Translations under genes and position numbers: made by a program
In this document: positions 45,366-53,923 of the stretch, one piece after another
Numbering within the stretch: the first letter of the stretch is position 1
Layout: each line of letters starts with the position of its first letter
Notes under the pieces: model-generated
Told to the model about the DNA's origin: nothing
The model's database searches: none
What the model saw: only the letters and a program-made list of their open reading frames with translations
Source: Extibacter muris
GTDB taxonomy: Bacteria > Bacillota > Clostridia > Lachnospirales > Lachnospiraceae
Reading direction: 5' to 3'
Assembly (NCBI RefSeq): GCF_004345005.1
Contig: NZ_SMMX01000008.1
Location: forward strand, 62,001 to 126,000
Length of the DNA: 64,000 nt

Positions 45366-46697
45366 ATGGCAGGAGTAGCATTAAAAGACTGGAAGGAAAA
45401 GATCAGAGACCCGAAGATAGAATGTATGAGCAGGGATGAGATGAGCGCGCTTCAGAGCGGGCGTCTCGTACAGCAGGTAAAGAACGTATATGAGAATGTG
45501 GAGTTCTACCGGAAGAAGATGGATGAGATCGGAGTAGAGCCTGGTGATATCAAAGGTATCGAAGATATCGGCAAGCTCCCGTTCACGACAAAGGAGGACC
45601 TGAGGGACAACTATCCGTTCGGGCTTCTGGCGGTTCCTCAGGAGAAGATTGCAAGAGTGCAGGGGACATCCGGGACGACCGGGAAGCTTACCCTGGCTTC
45701 CTATACGCAGAATGACGTGGACGTGTGGGGCGAATGTGTCGCAAGAGGGCTAACGATGGCAGGGCTTACAGAGGCCGACCGCATCCACGTATGTTACGGA
45801 TATGGCCTGTTCACAGGAGGCATGGGTCTGGATCTTGGGGCGAAGGCGCTCGGGGCGATGGCGATACCAATGTCATCCGGCAACACGAAGCGCCAGCTCA
45901 TGTGCATGGAAGACTTCAAAGCGACGGCATTCGCCTGCACGCCGTCCTATGCACTCTATCTGGCGGAGGCGGCGCAGGAAGCCGGAATCGTGGACCGTCT
46001 CCAGATCAAGGCGAGCATCAACGGTGCGGAGCCGTGGACAGACGAGATGCGCAAGAAGATCGAAGGCATCCTGCATATCAACAGCTTCGATATCTACGGG
46101 CTGTGCGAGATCACAGGACCAGGTGTTGCCATGGACTGTATCCACCACAAAGGGCTTCACGTGTACGAAGACTATTTCTACCCTGAGATATTGAACCCGG
46201 GAGATGACACCCCGTGCGCGGACAGAGAAACGGGAGAGCTTGTATTCACTACGCTTGCCAAAGAAGGCATGCCGCTGATCCGTTACAGGACGAAGGACCT
46301 GACCAGCATCGAATACAGTACGTGCGAATGTGGAAGGACGCTGCCGAGAATCCAGAAGTTCACTGGACGTACGGATGATATGAAAGTCATCCGCGGCGTC
46401 AATGTATTCCCGACCCAGGTAGAGACAGCGCTGCTCTCGATGGGAGGCGGCGTGGCACCTCATTATCTGATGATCGTGGAACGGGAGAACAATCTCGATG
46501 TCCTGACTGTTATGGTAGAGGTGGATGAGCGATACTTCTCAGACGAGATCCGTAAGCTGGATGAACTGAAGAACAAGGTCGGAGCCGCATTGAAGCAGGC
46601 GCTTGGCGTATCCGCCAGAGTGAAGCTGGTAGAGCCTAAGACGATAGAACGAAGCGAAGGCAAGGCGAAGCGTGTCATCGACAAGAGAGACTTGTAA
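45366..46697 (+). CDS. paaK: Phenylacetate-CoA ligase, second copy
   Basis: 443 aa, a paralogue of the ligase at 41234. P-loop QGTSGTTGKLTLASYTQND, then CYGYGLFTGGMGLDLGAKAL, IPMSSGNTKRQ, DIYGLCEITGPGVAMDC and RGVNVFPTQVETALL. The two copies differ in their substrate-pocket region (for example LGLHGG against MGLDLG), which suggests different aryl acids. It lies between two ACT-domain genes. Confidence 0.9.
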   Translation: MAGVALKDWKEKIRDPKIECMSRDEMSALQSGRLVQQVKNVYENVEFYRKKMDEIGVEPGDIKGIEDIGKLPFTTKEDLRDNYPFGLLAVPQEKIARVQGTSGTTGKLTLASYTQNDVDVWGECVARGLTMAGLTEADRIHVCYGYGLFTGGMGLDLGAKALGAMAIPMSSGNTKRQLMCMEDFKATAFACTPSYALYLAEAAQEAGIVDRLQIKASINGAEPWTDEMRKKIEGILHINSFDIYGLCEITGPGVAMDCIHHKGLHVYEDYFYPEILNPGDDTPCADRETGELVFTTLAKEGMPLIRYRTKDLTSIEYSTCECGRTLPRIQKFTGRTDDMKVIRGVNVFPTQVETALLSMGGGVAPHYLMIVERENNLDVLTVMVEVDERYFSDEIRKLDELKNKVGAALKQALGVSARVKLVEPKTIERSEGKAKRVIDKRDL

Positions 46698-46714
46698 GAA
46701 GGAGGGGAAAAGAG

Positions 46715-47158
46715 ATGGGTATGAGTAATACAGTACAGCAGTTATCAGTATTTTTGGAAAACAGGGAGGGCCGACTAGACGAAGTGCTTGCCATACTTGC
46801 GGAAGGCGGGGTAAATATTGTAGCTTTGAGCCTGGCAGATACATCTGATTACGGAATGCTCCGCATGATTGTGTCTGATCCCCACAAAGGAAGGGCGGTT
46901 CTGAAGGAGGCGGATATTACGGCTATGCTGACAGACGTAGTTGCGCTGCGGGTGCCTCATGCTACCGGTTCCCTGAGCAAAGCGATGCACCAGATCGTGG
47001 AAGGCGAAGTGAATATCGAATATATGTACGCATTTGCCAACGGAAGCGATGCCGCGGCAGTGCTCAAAAGCGACGACCCGGCGAGGGTCATCGATATCCT
47101 GAAAGGCAGCGGATTTGACGTGTACAGTGCAGATGAGGCTTACAGGGCGAATGTGTAA
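46715..47158 (+). CDS. Tandem ACT-domain protein, second copy
   Basis: 147 aa, two ACT domains (QLSVFLENREGRLDEVLAIL; VPHATGSLSKAMHQIVEGEV), a paralogue of the protein at 44921. Each ligase gene in this cluster is thus followed by one ACT protein (with iorAB in between for the first), suggesting a dedicated pair. Start at ATG 46715 after AAGGAGGGG; ATG 46721 is also possible. A strong bidirectional terminator follows. Confidence 0.82.
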   Translation: MGMSNTVQQLSVFLENREGRLDEVLAILAEGGVNIVALSLADTSDYGMLRMIVSDPHKGRAVLKEADITAMLTDVVALRVPHATGSLSKAMHQIVEGEVNIEYMYAFANGSDAAAVLKSDDPARVIDILKGSGFDVYSADEAYRANV

Positions 47159-47166
47159 AGACAAAA

Positions 47167-47195
47167 AAGAGGGATGTCATTTCGACATCCCTCTT
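47167..47195. terminator. Bidirectional terminator between the ACT gene and cspA
   Basis: AAGAGGGATGTC (47167-47178) pairs perfectly with GACATCCCTCTT (47184-47195) around a 5-base loop. On the minus strand TTTTTTGT follows, giving a strong terminator for cspA after a 104-base 3' region; on the plus strand it ends the paaK-ior unit. Confidence 0.88.
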
Positions 47196-47299
47196 CTCTT
47201 AATCTCATTTCATGTATTACTTTTTAATATCTAAATCAATCTTTCAAGTCTTGTTTTATATATAAAAAGGTACATCCAAATTCTGATTAATGCAATTGA

Positions 47300-47500
47300 C
47301 TAAACTCTTGTTACGTTAACAGCCTGAGGACCTTTAGAGCCTTCAGTTACTTCGAACTCTACTTCCTGTCCTTCTTCCAGAGACTTGAAACCGTCCATGT
47401 TCAGGCCTGAGTAGTGTACGAATACATCGTTGCCAGTCTCATCTGAGATGAAACCATAACCCTTTTGGTTGTTGAACCATTTTACTGTACCTCTGTTCAT
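47300..47500 (-). CDS. cspA: Cold-shock protein, Csp family
   Basis: 66 aa single cold-shock domain. RNP1 is KGYGFISDE and RNP2 is DVFVHYSGL; the start [12 protein letters not shown] is standard. These are RNA chaperones. GGAGG precedes the ATG. The leader of about 75 bases is very AT-rich, as is common for csp genes whose mRNA folds with temperature. Confidence 0.95.
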   Translation of the reverse strand: MNRGTVKWFNNQKGYGFISDETGNDVFVHYSGLNMDGFKSLEEGQEVEFEVTEGSKGPQAVNVTRV

Positions 47501-47581
47501 TGTGTTACCTCCATAAAAAATAAAAATAAATAGTTAGATACCGTATTAACTATAAAATGAATCTATAAATAATACCCCGTC

Positions 47582-47610
47582 AGATTAGCATATTTTTATA
47601 AAAAAGTCAA
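47582..47610 (-). promoter_or_regulatory. cspA promoter
   Basis: On the minus strand TTGACT (47610-47605), 17 bases, TAATCT (47587-47582), giving a 5' leader of about 75 bases before the cspA ATG. Confidence 0.55.
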
Positions 47611-47866
47611 TGCATTCGACAATCTTTTTTACAATATCACTATATTACCGGGGTATATGCAGACTGCCTTTGCAGAGAAAGCATGCATGGATATCGAAGA
47701 TGTCATGAGAAAGCCATTGCGAGGAACGGGAAATATCTGGTAGAATATTGAAGAAGCAAAAGAAGTGCTAAAGGATGATATAATGGATCTGAAATGTGAG
47801 ATAGTGGAAGGAATCATAGCGTAAAGCTGGTGCTGATGAGGAATCACCTGTTGGGAGGGACTGCAT
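47611..47866 (+). other. Gap with a possible small decayed frame
   Basis: This 256-base gap has no convincing gene. One frame from ATG 47657 reads 28 residues (MQTAFAEKACMDIEDVMRKP and on), meets TAG at 47741-47743, and continues open for another 26 residues to TAA at 47822-47824. It may be a relic of a small protein gene, but no family is recognised and no ribosome site is clear. Confidence 0.2.
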
Positions 47867-48289
47867 ATGAAGATATCGACAAAAGGAATCTATGCGTTAG
47901 AGATAACGGCAGATCTGGCCATGCATTCAGACGACAGGCACCTGGAACGCCTAAAAAATATAGCGGAGCGAAGGAAGCTCTCGGAAAAATATCTGGAACG
48001 CATCGTCAGGCTGCTGAAAGCTGCAGGAATCGTGACGAGCGTGCGCGGCGCACAGGGCGGATACCGTCTCGCAAAAGACGCTGGGCAGCTCACGGTGCGG
48101 GAAGTGCTGGAGGCTGTGGAAGGAGAGCTGGTGCCTGTAGATTGCCTGACAAAAGAGACTGGATGTGGTATTGGCTGCAGCCTCTGTCCGACGCAGGATA
48201 CGTGGGGGAGGCTCTGGGATGTAATCGTCAGCGTTACAGACGCAGTGACTGTGGGTGAGATTGTCAAAGTGGCGGCAGAGAGAGGATAG
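47867..48289 (+). CDS. Rrf2-family regulator with four-cysteine Fe-S-like motif
   Basis: 140 aa. Winged helix with KISTKGIYALEITADLAMHS and VRGAQGGYRLAKDAG. The tail has C93, C100, C104 and C107 (DCLTKETGCGIGCSLC), a cluster-binding pattern like that of IscR and NsrR relatives, so it may sense iron-sulfur status, oxidation or NO. GGGAGGG precedes the ATG. It is followed by a 20-bp terminator and a second Rrf2 gene. Confidence 0.83.
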   Translation: MKISTKGIYALEITADLAMHSDDRHLERLKNIAERRKLSEKYLERIVRLLKAAGIVTSVRGAQGGYRLAKDAGQLTVREVLEAVEGELVPVDCLTKETGCGIGCSLCPTQDTWGRLWDVIVSVTDAVTVGEIVKVAAERG

Positions 48290-48301
48290 GCCGTAGTGCA
48301 G

Positions 48302-48347
48302 ACGCCCGGGACAAGAATGTATCAACGTACATTCTTGTCCCGGGCGT
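48302..48347 (+). terminator. 20-bp perfect stem terminator between two Rrf2 genes
   Basis: A 20-base arm at 48302-48321 (starting ACGCCCGGGACAAG) pairs without mismatch with 48328-48347; the loop is 6 bases and TCTTC follows. Arm length is exceptional for the window. Confidence 0.8.
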
Positions 48348-48389
48348 TCTTCATGTCCGTTAATCTGGAATATTTTTTCAGAAAGTATA

Positions 48390-48418
48390 TTGACATGGTA
48401 GGAAAAATGGTGTATAAC
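48390..48418 (+). promoter_or_regulatory. Promoter of the Rrf2-sulfur unit
   Basis: TTGACA (48390-48395), 17 bases, TATAAC (48413-48418). Downstream, GTAGGAATTAGAATGG near 48446-48461 could be part of a self-binding site of the Rrf2 protein. Confidence 0.7.
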
Positions 48419-48472
48419 ATAAAACATATAAATCATATCGATTTAGTAGGAATTAGAATGGAGGTGCCTGCA

Positions 48473-48913
48473 ATGAAGATATCGACCAAGGGCAGATATG
48501 GACTGAGAGCACTTGTGGATATGGCGGCAAATACAAACGGGGAACCGGTCTCCCTTACGCAGACGGCGAGCAGGCAGAACTTGTCGCTGAACTATCTTGA
48601 ACAGGTATTCGGTACCTTGCGCAAAGCAGGAATCGTGGCAAGCGTCAAGGGCGCCGGAGGGGGATACATGCTTGCAAAAGATGCATCTGAGATAACGGTG
48701 AAGGAGATTCTGGAGGCTCTGGAAGGAGAATTCTCAATTGTCAACAGGATAACGGATGAATGTGAAGATGAAGTGGAAGCAGCTATCCGGGAACTCGTCT
48801 GGGATGAAATCGACAGGAGGGTAAATGAATTGTTTCAGGAGTGCACGCTTGGCAGGCTCGTGGATGACTATCGGGAAAAGCAGGGACAATTCGTTCCTAT
48901 GTATTACCTGTAG
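48473..48913 (+). CDS. Rrf2-family regulator (CymR/IscR type)
   Basis: 146 aa, MKISTKGRYGLRALVDMAAN, then VKGAGGGYMLAKDASEITV. Unlike its neighbour it lacks a cysteine cluster. The next two genes make sulfur amino acids (O-acetylhomoserine sulfhydrylase and cysteine synthase), the setting of CymR, which represses cysteine genes in complex with CysK. GGAGGTG fixes the start at ATG 48473. I favour a CymR-like role; this rests on context. Confidence 0.82.
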   Translation: MKISTKGRYGLRALVDMAANTNGEPVSLTQTASRQNLSLNYLEQVFGTLRKAGIVASVKGAGGGYMLAKDASEITVKEILEALEGEFSIVNRITDECEDEVEAAIRELVWDEIDRRVNELFQECTLGRLVDDYREKQGQFVPMYYL

Positions 48914-48982
48914 CGGCACATCCACAGGGCGACACAGACAGAACAATAATATTGCAGTATAAAGAAAGTGGGGACATCAGTT

Positions 48983-50266
48983 ATGAGCAGAGATTGGAAA
49001 TTTGAGACATTACAGCTACATATAGGACAGGAGCAGCCGGACCCGGCAAGCGACGCCAGGGCGGTTCCTATATATCAGACGACTTCTTATGTGTTCCGGG
49101 ACTGCCAGCACGCGGCAGACCGGTTCTCCCTTGCAGACGCAGGGAATATATACGGCCGGCTCACCAATTCCACGCAGGACGTATTTGAGAAGCGCATGGC
49201 TGCGCTGGAGGGAGGCGTGGCGGCGCTCGGCGTAGCTTCGGGGGCGGCAGCGATAACGTATACGTTCCAGAATCTTGCCCATGCCGGTGACCATATCGTG
49301 GCAAGCAAATACATATATGGCGGAAGCTATAACCTTCTGGAACATACGCTGCCCGCACAGGGGATAACGACGACTTTCATCGATCCCGATGAAGAAGGGG
49401 CGTGGGAAGCGGCTATACAGGACAACACAAAGGCACTGTTCCTCGAGTCCATCGGCAACCCAAACGCCAATCTTGCAGATATAGAAAAAGTGGCGGAGAC
49501 GGCCCACAGGCATGGAATCGTGCTCGTGATGGACAGTACGTTCGCGACACCGTATCTGCTGCGGCCATTTGAACATGGTGCAGATATCGTCGTACATTCG
49601 GCCACAAAATTTATCGGGGGGCATGGAACGGCGATTGGCGGCGTAATCATAGACGGAGGCAGATTTGACTGGAAGGCATCAGGCAGATACCCGCAGCTTA
49701 CCGAACCGGATGCCAGCTATCACGGCGTCATATTTACCGAGGCGGCCGGGGCGGCGGCATTTGTGACAAGAATCCGGGCAGTCATATTGAGGGACACAGG
49801 AGCCACGATGGCGCCGCTTCACGCATTTCTGTTTCTGCAGGGGCTTGAGACGCTGTCTCTGCGGGTGGAACGCCATGTACAGAATACGTTGCAGGTAGTC
49901 GATTACCTGAGCAGGCACCCGAAAGTAGAACGGGTGAACCATCCGATGCTGGCAGACAGCCCATACCATGATTTGTACGGCAGATACTTTCCGGAAGGGG
50001 GCTGTTCTATCTTTACCTTTGAAGTGAAAGGAGGTGAAGAGGAAGCGAAACGCTTCATTGATAAGCTGCAAATATTTTCTCTGCTGGCTAATGTGGCAGA
50101 CGTTAAATCACTTGTCATCCATCCGGCCAGCACGACACATTCCCAGATGACCGAGGAAGAACTTGGCAATTCCGGCATACGCCCGAACAGCGTACGTCTG
50201 TCAATCGGGACAGAACATATCGACGATATCATCCATGATCTGGATCAGGCATTGGCGTCAATATAA
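48983..50266 (+). CDS. O-acetylhomoserine sulfhydrylase (PLP)
   Basis: 427 aa Cys/Met metabolism PLP enzyme. Blocks: [51 protein letters not shown], and the PLP lysine in [18 protein letters not shown]. It makes homocysteine from O-acetylhomoserine and sulfide; the acetyl- rather than succinyl-homoserine assignment is by family resemblance. Start at ATG 48983 (MSRDWKFE). cysK follows 53 bases on. Confidence 0.9.
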   Translation: MSRDWKFETLQLHIGQEQPDPASDARAVPIYQTTSYVFRDCQHAADRFSLADAGNIYGRLTNSTQDVFEKRMAALEGGVAALGVASGAAAITYTFQNLAHAGDHIVASKYIYGGSYNLLEHTLPAQGITTTFIDPDEEGAWEAAIQDNTKALFLESIGNPNANLADIEKVAETAHRHGIVLVMDSTFATPYLLRPFEHGADIVVHSATKFIGGHGTAIGGVIIDGGRFDWKASGRYPQLTEPDASYHGVIFTEAAGAAAFVTRIRAVILRDTGATMAPLHAFLFLQGLETLSLRVERHVQNTLQVVDYLSRHPKVERVNHPMLADSPYHDLYGRYFPEGGCSIFTFEVKGGEEEAKRFIDKLQIFSLLANVADVKSLVIHPASTTHSQMTEEELGNSGIRPNSVRLSIGTEHIDDIIHDLDQALASI

Positions 50267-50319
50267 CCATATATCAGTAAAGCCGTGTAATCCGGCAGTA
50301 GAAAAGGAGGAGTTTCATA

Positions 50320-51249
50320 ATGGGACAGATATACAAGAACGTAGAAGAAATGATAGGAAGGACGCCGCTTCTGGAAGTGGCCAGAATTGAGGAGGAAAAG
50401 GGGCTACAGGCAAAAGTGCTTGTAAAGCTGGAGCTCTTCAACCCTGCGGGTAGCGTAAAAGACAGAGCGGCCTTATCGATGCTGCTTGACGCGGAAGAGA
50501 GAGGGCTTATCGCCCCTGGTTCCACGATTATCGAACCGACAAGCGGCAATACAGGGATCGGGCTGGCTTCAGTTGCCGCGTCGAGGGGATACCGGACCGT
50601 ATTTACCATGCCGGAGACGATGAGCATAGAGCGCAGGAAGCTGTTGAAAGGATATGGGGCTGAGATCGTCCTCACGGAAGGTGCCAAAGGAATGCCGGGA
50701 GCTATCGCCAAAGCAGAAGAGCTGGCGGCTGAGACGGAAGATGCTATCGTGCTCGGCCAGTTTGTGAATGAGGCGAACCCGAAAGCGCATAGGGAGACGA
50801 CAGGGCCTGAGATATGGCAAGACACAGACGGAACGGTCGACATATTCGTGGCCGGCGTAGGTACCGGCGGCACGGTCACAGGTACGGGTGCATACTTGAA
50901 GGAAAAGAACCCGGATATAAAAGTAGTTGCCGTCGAGCCGGCCGCCTCCCCTGTCCTCTCGGGAGGGAAACCGGGTCCGCATGGCCTGCAGGGAATCGGT
51001 GCGGGATTTGTACCGGATATACTGGACACGGATATCTACGATGAGATTATAACAGTAGAAAATGAAGAGGCTTACAATGCGTCGAGGCTTCTGGCTGCAA
51101 AGCAGGGTGTTCTCACCGGCATCTCCTCAGGAGCTGCGCTCCATGCGGCAATAACGCTGGCTATGAGAGTGGAAAATAAAGGAAAAACGATTGTAGCACT
51201 GCTACCGGATACGGGGGAGAGATATCTGTCAACTCCACTGTTTGAGTAA
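50320..51249 (+). CDS. cysK: Cysteine synthase (O-acetylserine sulfhydrylase)
   Basis: 309 aa. The PLP lysine is in [16 protein letters not shown], with the substrate loop PTSGNTGIG and phosphate loop [10 protein letters not shown]. It makes cysteine from O-acetylserine and sulfide. The last residues do not end in the C-terminal Ile that CysE uses for docking (they end LSTPLFE). It lies in the Rrf2-sulfur unit, where CysK is a plausible co-sensor with the Rrf2 protein. Confidence 0.93.
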   Translation: MGQIYKNVEEMIGRTPLLEVARIEEEKGLQAKVLVKLELFNPAGSVKDRAALSMLLDAEERGLIAPGSTIIEPTSGNTGIGLASVAASRGYRTVFTMPETMSIERRKLLKGYGAEIVLTEGAKGMPGAIAKAEELAAETEDAIVLGQFVNEANPKAHRETTGPEIWQDTDGTVDIFVAGVGTGGTVTGTGAYLKEKNPDIKVVAVEPAASPVLSGGKPGPHGLQGIGAGFVPDILDTDIYDEIITVENEEAYNASRLLAAKQGVLTGISSGAALHAAITLAMRVENKGKTIVALLPDTGERYLSTPLFE

Positions 51250-51260
51250 AATATTAGTTC

Positions 51261-51289
51261 TTGACGGAAGCTGCTTTAACGTGTAAAGT
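51261..51289 (+). promoter_or_regulatory. Likely promoter of the first ptsI
   Basis: TTGACG (51261-51266), 17 bases, TAAAGT (51284-51289), in the 82-base gap after cysK. The -10 is weak. Confidence 0.4.
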
Positions 51290-51331
51290 TATCTTATTGA
51301 ACACGAAGAGGCAGTAAAGGATAGAGGTACT

Positions 51332-52957
51332 ATGATTACACTGACAGGGAAGAAAGTTTCGGAAGGCGTCGCGATCGGACGGCTGTCGTTTTACAGGAGA
51401 GATACAAAAGAAATCAAGAAGTTTGATGTCAAAGATGTAGAAAAAGAGATCATGAGATTCCAGAAAGGGCGGGAGAAAGCCCTTCTGGAACTGAAAGATT
51501 TGTATACGGATTCCATTAAAGATGTCGGGGAGGCGAATGCCGCCATCTTTGAGATGCAGCAGATGATCCTGGAGGATCAGGATTATATCGATGTGATTAC
51601 CGGCGTGATACTGGAACAGAAGCTGAATGCGGAATATGCGGTACAGTCTGCGTCAGAGCATTTTGTTGAGACATGCGTGCAGGAGGGGAAGAACTATGTC
51701 CAGGGGCATGACACGGATATCCGTGACGTGTCATGCAGGCTCGTGCGCATTCTGTCCAGAAGCTGGAAAGACAAGCTGCTTACGGATGAACCGATCGTGC
51801 TGGCGGCCAATGAGATCTATCCGAGCGAGGCGGTGCAGCTTGATAAGACGAAGATTCTCGGATTCGTCACGAGGTACGGCGCAATCAATTCACACACCGC
51901 CGTACTGGCAAGAACGATGGGGATTCCTTCTGTCATCGGACTCGGAGAAGCGCTGAAGAAGGATTATGACGGCAAGACTATCATCATCGACGGTTTCGAG
52001 GGAAAGATATACATAGAGCCGGATTACACGACGCTTACGAGGATGAAGCAGAAGAAAGAAAGCAATGTGTCACAGGTGAAGAATCTGGAGCGTCTCAAGG
52101 GAAAGGATAACGTCACCCAGAGCGGACAGAGGATTGACATCTGCGCCAATATCGGCAAACGGGAAGACATAGAAAATGTACTGCGCAGCGATGCAGGCGG
52201 TATCGGCCTGTTCCGGAGCGAGTTCCTCTATATGGAGAACAGGCATAAGCTGCCCACCGAAGAGCAGCAGTTCCAGACGTATAAGCTGGCAGCCGAGGCC
52301 ATGGGAGCGAAGCGTGTCGTCATAAGGACGGCTGACCTGGGCGGCGACAAGCAGGCGGAATGTCTTGATCTCGGAGAGGAGAACAACCCGGCGATGGGAT
52401 ACCGCGGAATCCGCATCTCCCTCGATAAGGACGAGATGTTCAAGACGCAGCTGCGGGCTATACTGCGCGCCTCGGTATTTGGCAATGTGTCGATCATGCT
52501 CCCGATGATCACATCGCTCGCTGAGGTGCAGAGTGCGAAGGTGATGCTGGAAGCAGCCAAGCGCGAGCTCAAAGATGAAAAGACAGCTTTTGATGAAGAT
52601 ATACAGGTTGGCGTAATGATAGAGACTCCGGCCGCTGTAATGATCAGCGGGGAGCTCGCCAGAGAGGTGGACTTCTTCAGCATAGGGACGAACGACCTGT
52701 CACAGTATACGATGGCGGTGGACCGGCAGAACGGCAGGATCGGAAGATATTATGACCCGCACCATCCCGCGCTGCTCAAGATGATTCGTATCGTGACGAA
52801 CAATGTCCATCTGGAGGGAAAAAGAATCAGTATCTGTGGAGATCTGGCGGCAGATCTGACGCTGACAGAGTTCTTTATCCAGATAGGCATAGACGAATTA
52901 TCCGTGACACCACCTCAGGTACTCGGACTCAGGAAGAAGATCCGGGATATCCAGTAG
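51332..52957 (+). CDS. ptsI: PTS Enzyme I, first copy
   Basis: 541 aa. Enzyme I takes phosphate from phosphoenolpyruvate and passes it to HPr. The active His188 lies in YGAINSHTAVLARTMGIP. PEP-binding blocks: GGIGLFRSEFLYM, ADLGGDKQAECLDLG, VGVMIETPAAVMISGELA, and the C-terminal cysteine in ISICGDLAADL. All motifs are intact. It stands alone between cysK and a palindromic element, 4.9 kb before a second, clearly related ptsI in the fructose operon. Confidence 0.94.
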   Translation: MITLTGKKVSEGVAIGRLSFYRRDTKEIKKFDVKDVEKEIMRFQKGREKALLELKDLYTDSIKDVGEANAAIFEMQQMILEDQDYIDVITGVILEQKLNAEYAVQSASEHFVETCVQEGKNYVQGHDTDIRDVSCRLVRILSRSWKDKLLTDEPIVLAANEIYPSEAVQLDKTKILGFVTRYGAINSHTAVLARTMGIPSVIGLGEALKKDYDGKTIIIDGFEGKIYIEPDYTTLTRMKQKKESNVSQVKNLERLKGKDNVTQSGQRIDICANIGKREDIENVLRSDAGGIGLFRSEFLYMENRHKLPTEEQQFQTYKLAAEAMGAKRVVIRTADLGGDKQAECLDLGEENNPAMGYRGIRISLDKDEMFKTQLRAILRASVFGNVSIMLPMITSLAEVQSAKVMLEAAKRELKDEKTAFDEDIQVGVMIETPAAVMISGELAREVDFFSIGTNDLSQYTMAVDRQNGRIGRYYDPHHPALLKMIRIVTNNVHLEGKRISICGDLAADLTLTEFFIQIGIDELSVTPPQVLGLRKKIRDIQ

Positions 52958-53441
52958 TGGGGGGGGCGGTAAAGTGGCTGCGGACTGGGAGCCGGGTGGC
53001 ATCTGCTCCGATGCGTCCGAGGCTGCGACTAGTCCACGGCCTCCTAACTTTGCGGCAGAGTCGCTGATAGCAGCTCCTCTTCCGCAAACCAAGGATTCCG
53101 GGACGGATTCTCCGCCTCTCCCGCTTACACCTGCGCATCTCCCACCCGGCTCCCCGCCCGCTATCTACTTTACTAACAAGGGCGAGGCGGTCGTGAGGCG
53201 TTGCTGGCCAGGGGATGTCATCTCAACATCCCCGTACCTGATTCCGGCTCTTTTTCATTATGTTATTACCAACCAAGGTTTCCAACTTGCTTAGCCCTTT
53301 ATCACTATGCTGACACAGCCAAAGCCTTATGCTGGCCAGTAACGACACACAGCCCCCCCCCGCCCGTGCCAGTAAAGTAGATAGCCGAAGGGGACGCATC
53401 GGAGCATCTGCCCCATACGTCCCCAGCGGCGTCTGGTTTAC
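52958..53441. repeat. GC-rich array of nested palindromes (REP/MITE-like element or structured RNA)
   Basis: 484 bases without a credible gene. Unit 1 is bounded by GTAAAGT at 52969 and its inverse ACTTTAC ending near 53173: GGGAGCCGGGTGG (52987-52999) pairs with CCACCCGGCTCCC (53142-53154) and flanking bases align, giving arms of about 31 bases. Unit 2 is 53372-53441, with GTAAA/TTTAC ends and GGGGACG/CGTCCCC. Across units, GCTATCTACTTTACT (53160-53174) matches AGTAAAGTAGATAGC (53371-53385), and TGCTCCGATGCGTCC (53004-53018) matches GGACGCATCGGAGCA (53392-53406). Between them CGTTGCTGGCCAG pairs with CTGGCCAGTAACG (53332-53344) and GGGGATGT with ACATCCCC. Runs of G8 (52959-52966) and C9 (53353-53361) mark the ends. 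Composition and structure are unlike the rest of the window. Confidence 0.75.
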
Positions 53442-53662
53442 GAAACTCCCATTTTTTGCAGCAGATTCAGCGTAAGTGCCTGAACCCCCGAGAACGCCGC
53501 TCCGATAATGACGGCCCATATGCCGTACTGGAAGATTCCGAACAGGATGACGAGCATATTGATGCAGAAGATAGCCCCCGCCACGTTGATGGCGGGATTT
53601 TTTTTGTTCAGGACAAGGGTAATCGTGTCAAAGCTGATGGCGGTGGCATGCTGGCTGATACA
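53438..53662 (-). pseudogene. C-terminal fragment of a YitT/YczE-like membrane protein
   Basis: Reading the minus strand from 53662 to the TAA at 53440-53438 gives about 74 residues: SQHATAISFDTITLVLNKKN, then INVAGAIFCINMLVILFGIF, YGIWAVIIGAAFSGVQALTL and LLQKMGVS. This is a two-helix membrane segment with the DT...VLNKK feature of YitT/YczE-type proteins. There is no start codon or ribosome site; a stop closes the frame upstream. The stop lies within the TTTAC end of the palindromic element, which suggests that the element replaced neighbouring sequence. Family call is tentative. Confidence 0.45.
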
Positions 53663-53824
53663 GAGGTGATATTATCAACTACTCTCCAAATCTGAGCCAT
53701 ATAGTAATGCCATTGAATAACAGTATAGAACATTTTAAAAAGAAAAACTATTCTGATAATCTCTTTGTCAGATGTGCATAATAAAAGAAGGTTCTTTTTG
53801 GTAGTTATTATTGGCTGATTTTAA

Positions 53825-53853
53825 TTGACATTGACTGAAAATGATTATATCAT
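53825..53853 (+). promoter_or_regulatory. Promoter of the fructose operon
   Basis: TTGACA (53825-53830), 17 bases, TATCAT (53848-53853). Transcription would start about 60 bases before the fruR ATG. The 160 bases upstream (53663-53824) are AT-rich with no gene seen. Confidence 0.65.
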
Positions 53854-53863
53854 AATAACAGAA

Positions 53864-53896
53864 ATGAACGAAAATGGAAGAATATGAAAGATAATG
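53864..53896 (+). promoter_or_regulatory. Direct-repeat operator candidate for FruR
   Basis: ATGAACGAAAATG (53864-53876) and ATGAAAGATAATG (53884-53896) are near-identical direct repeats 20 bases apart (two helical turns), starting ten bases after the -10 box. DeoR-type fructose regulators bind such repeats, so this is the likely self-regulatory site. Confidence 0.5.
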
Positions 53897-53923
53897 ACTA
53901 TCTTAAAGACTGGAGGTACTAAT

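Noticed and set aside
47657-47824. Small gene with an internal TAG
   Set aside because: Two short open stretches in one frame, but no family, weak ribosome site and AT-rich context; noted only as part of the gap.
52959-53361. G8 and C9 runs as phase-variable switches
   Set aside because: They lie in non-coding sequence of the element and not in a gene or between promoter boxes.
52898-53519. Open frames of 60-106 codons on both strands in the palindromic element
   Set aside because: Pro/Ser/Arg-rich translations, no ribosome sites, and they overlap inverted repeats; they are by-products of high GC.
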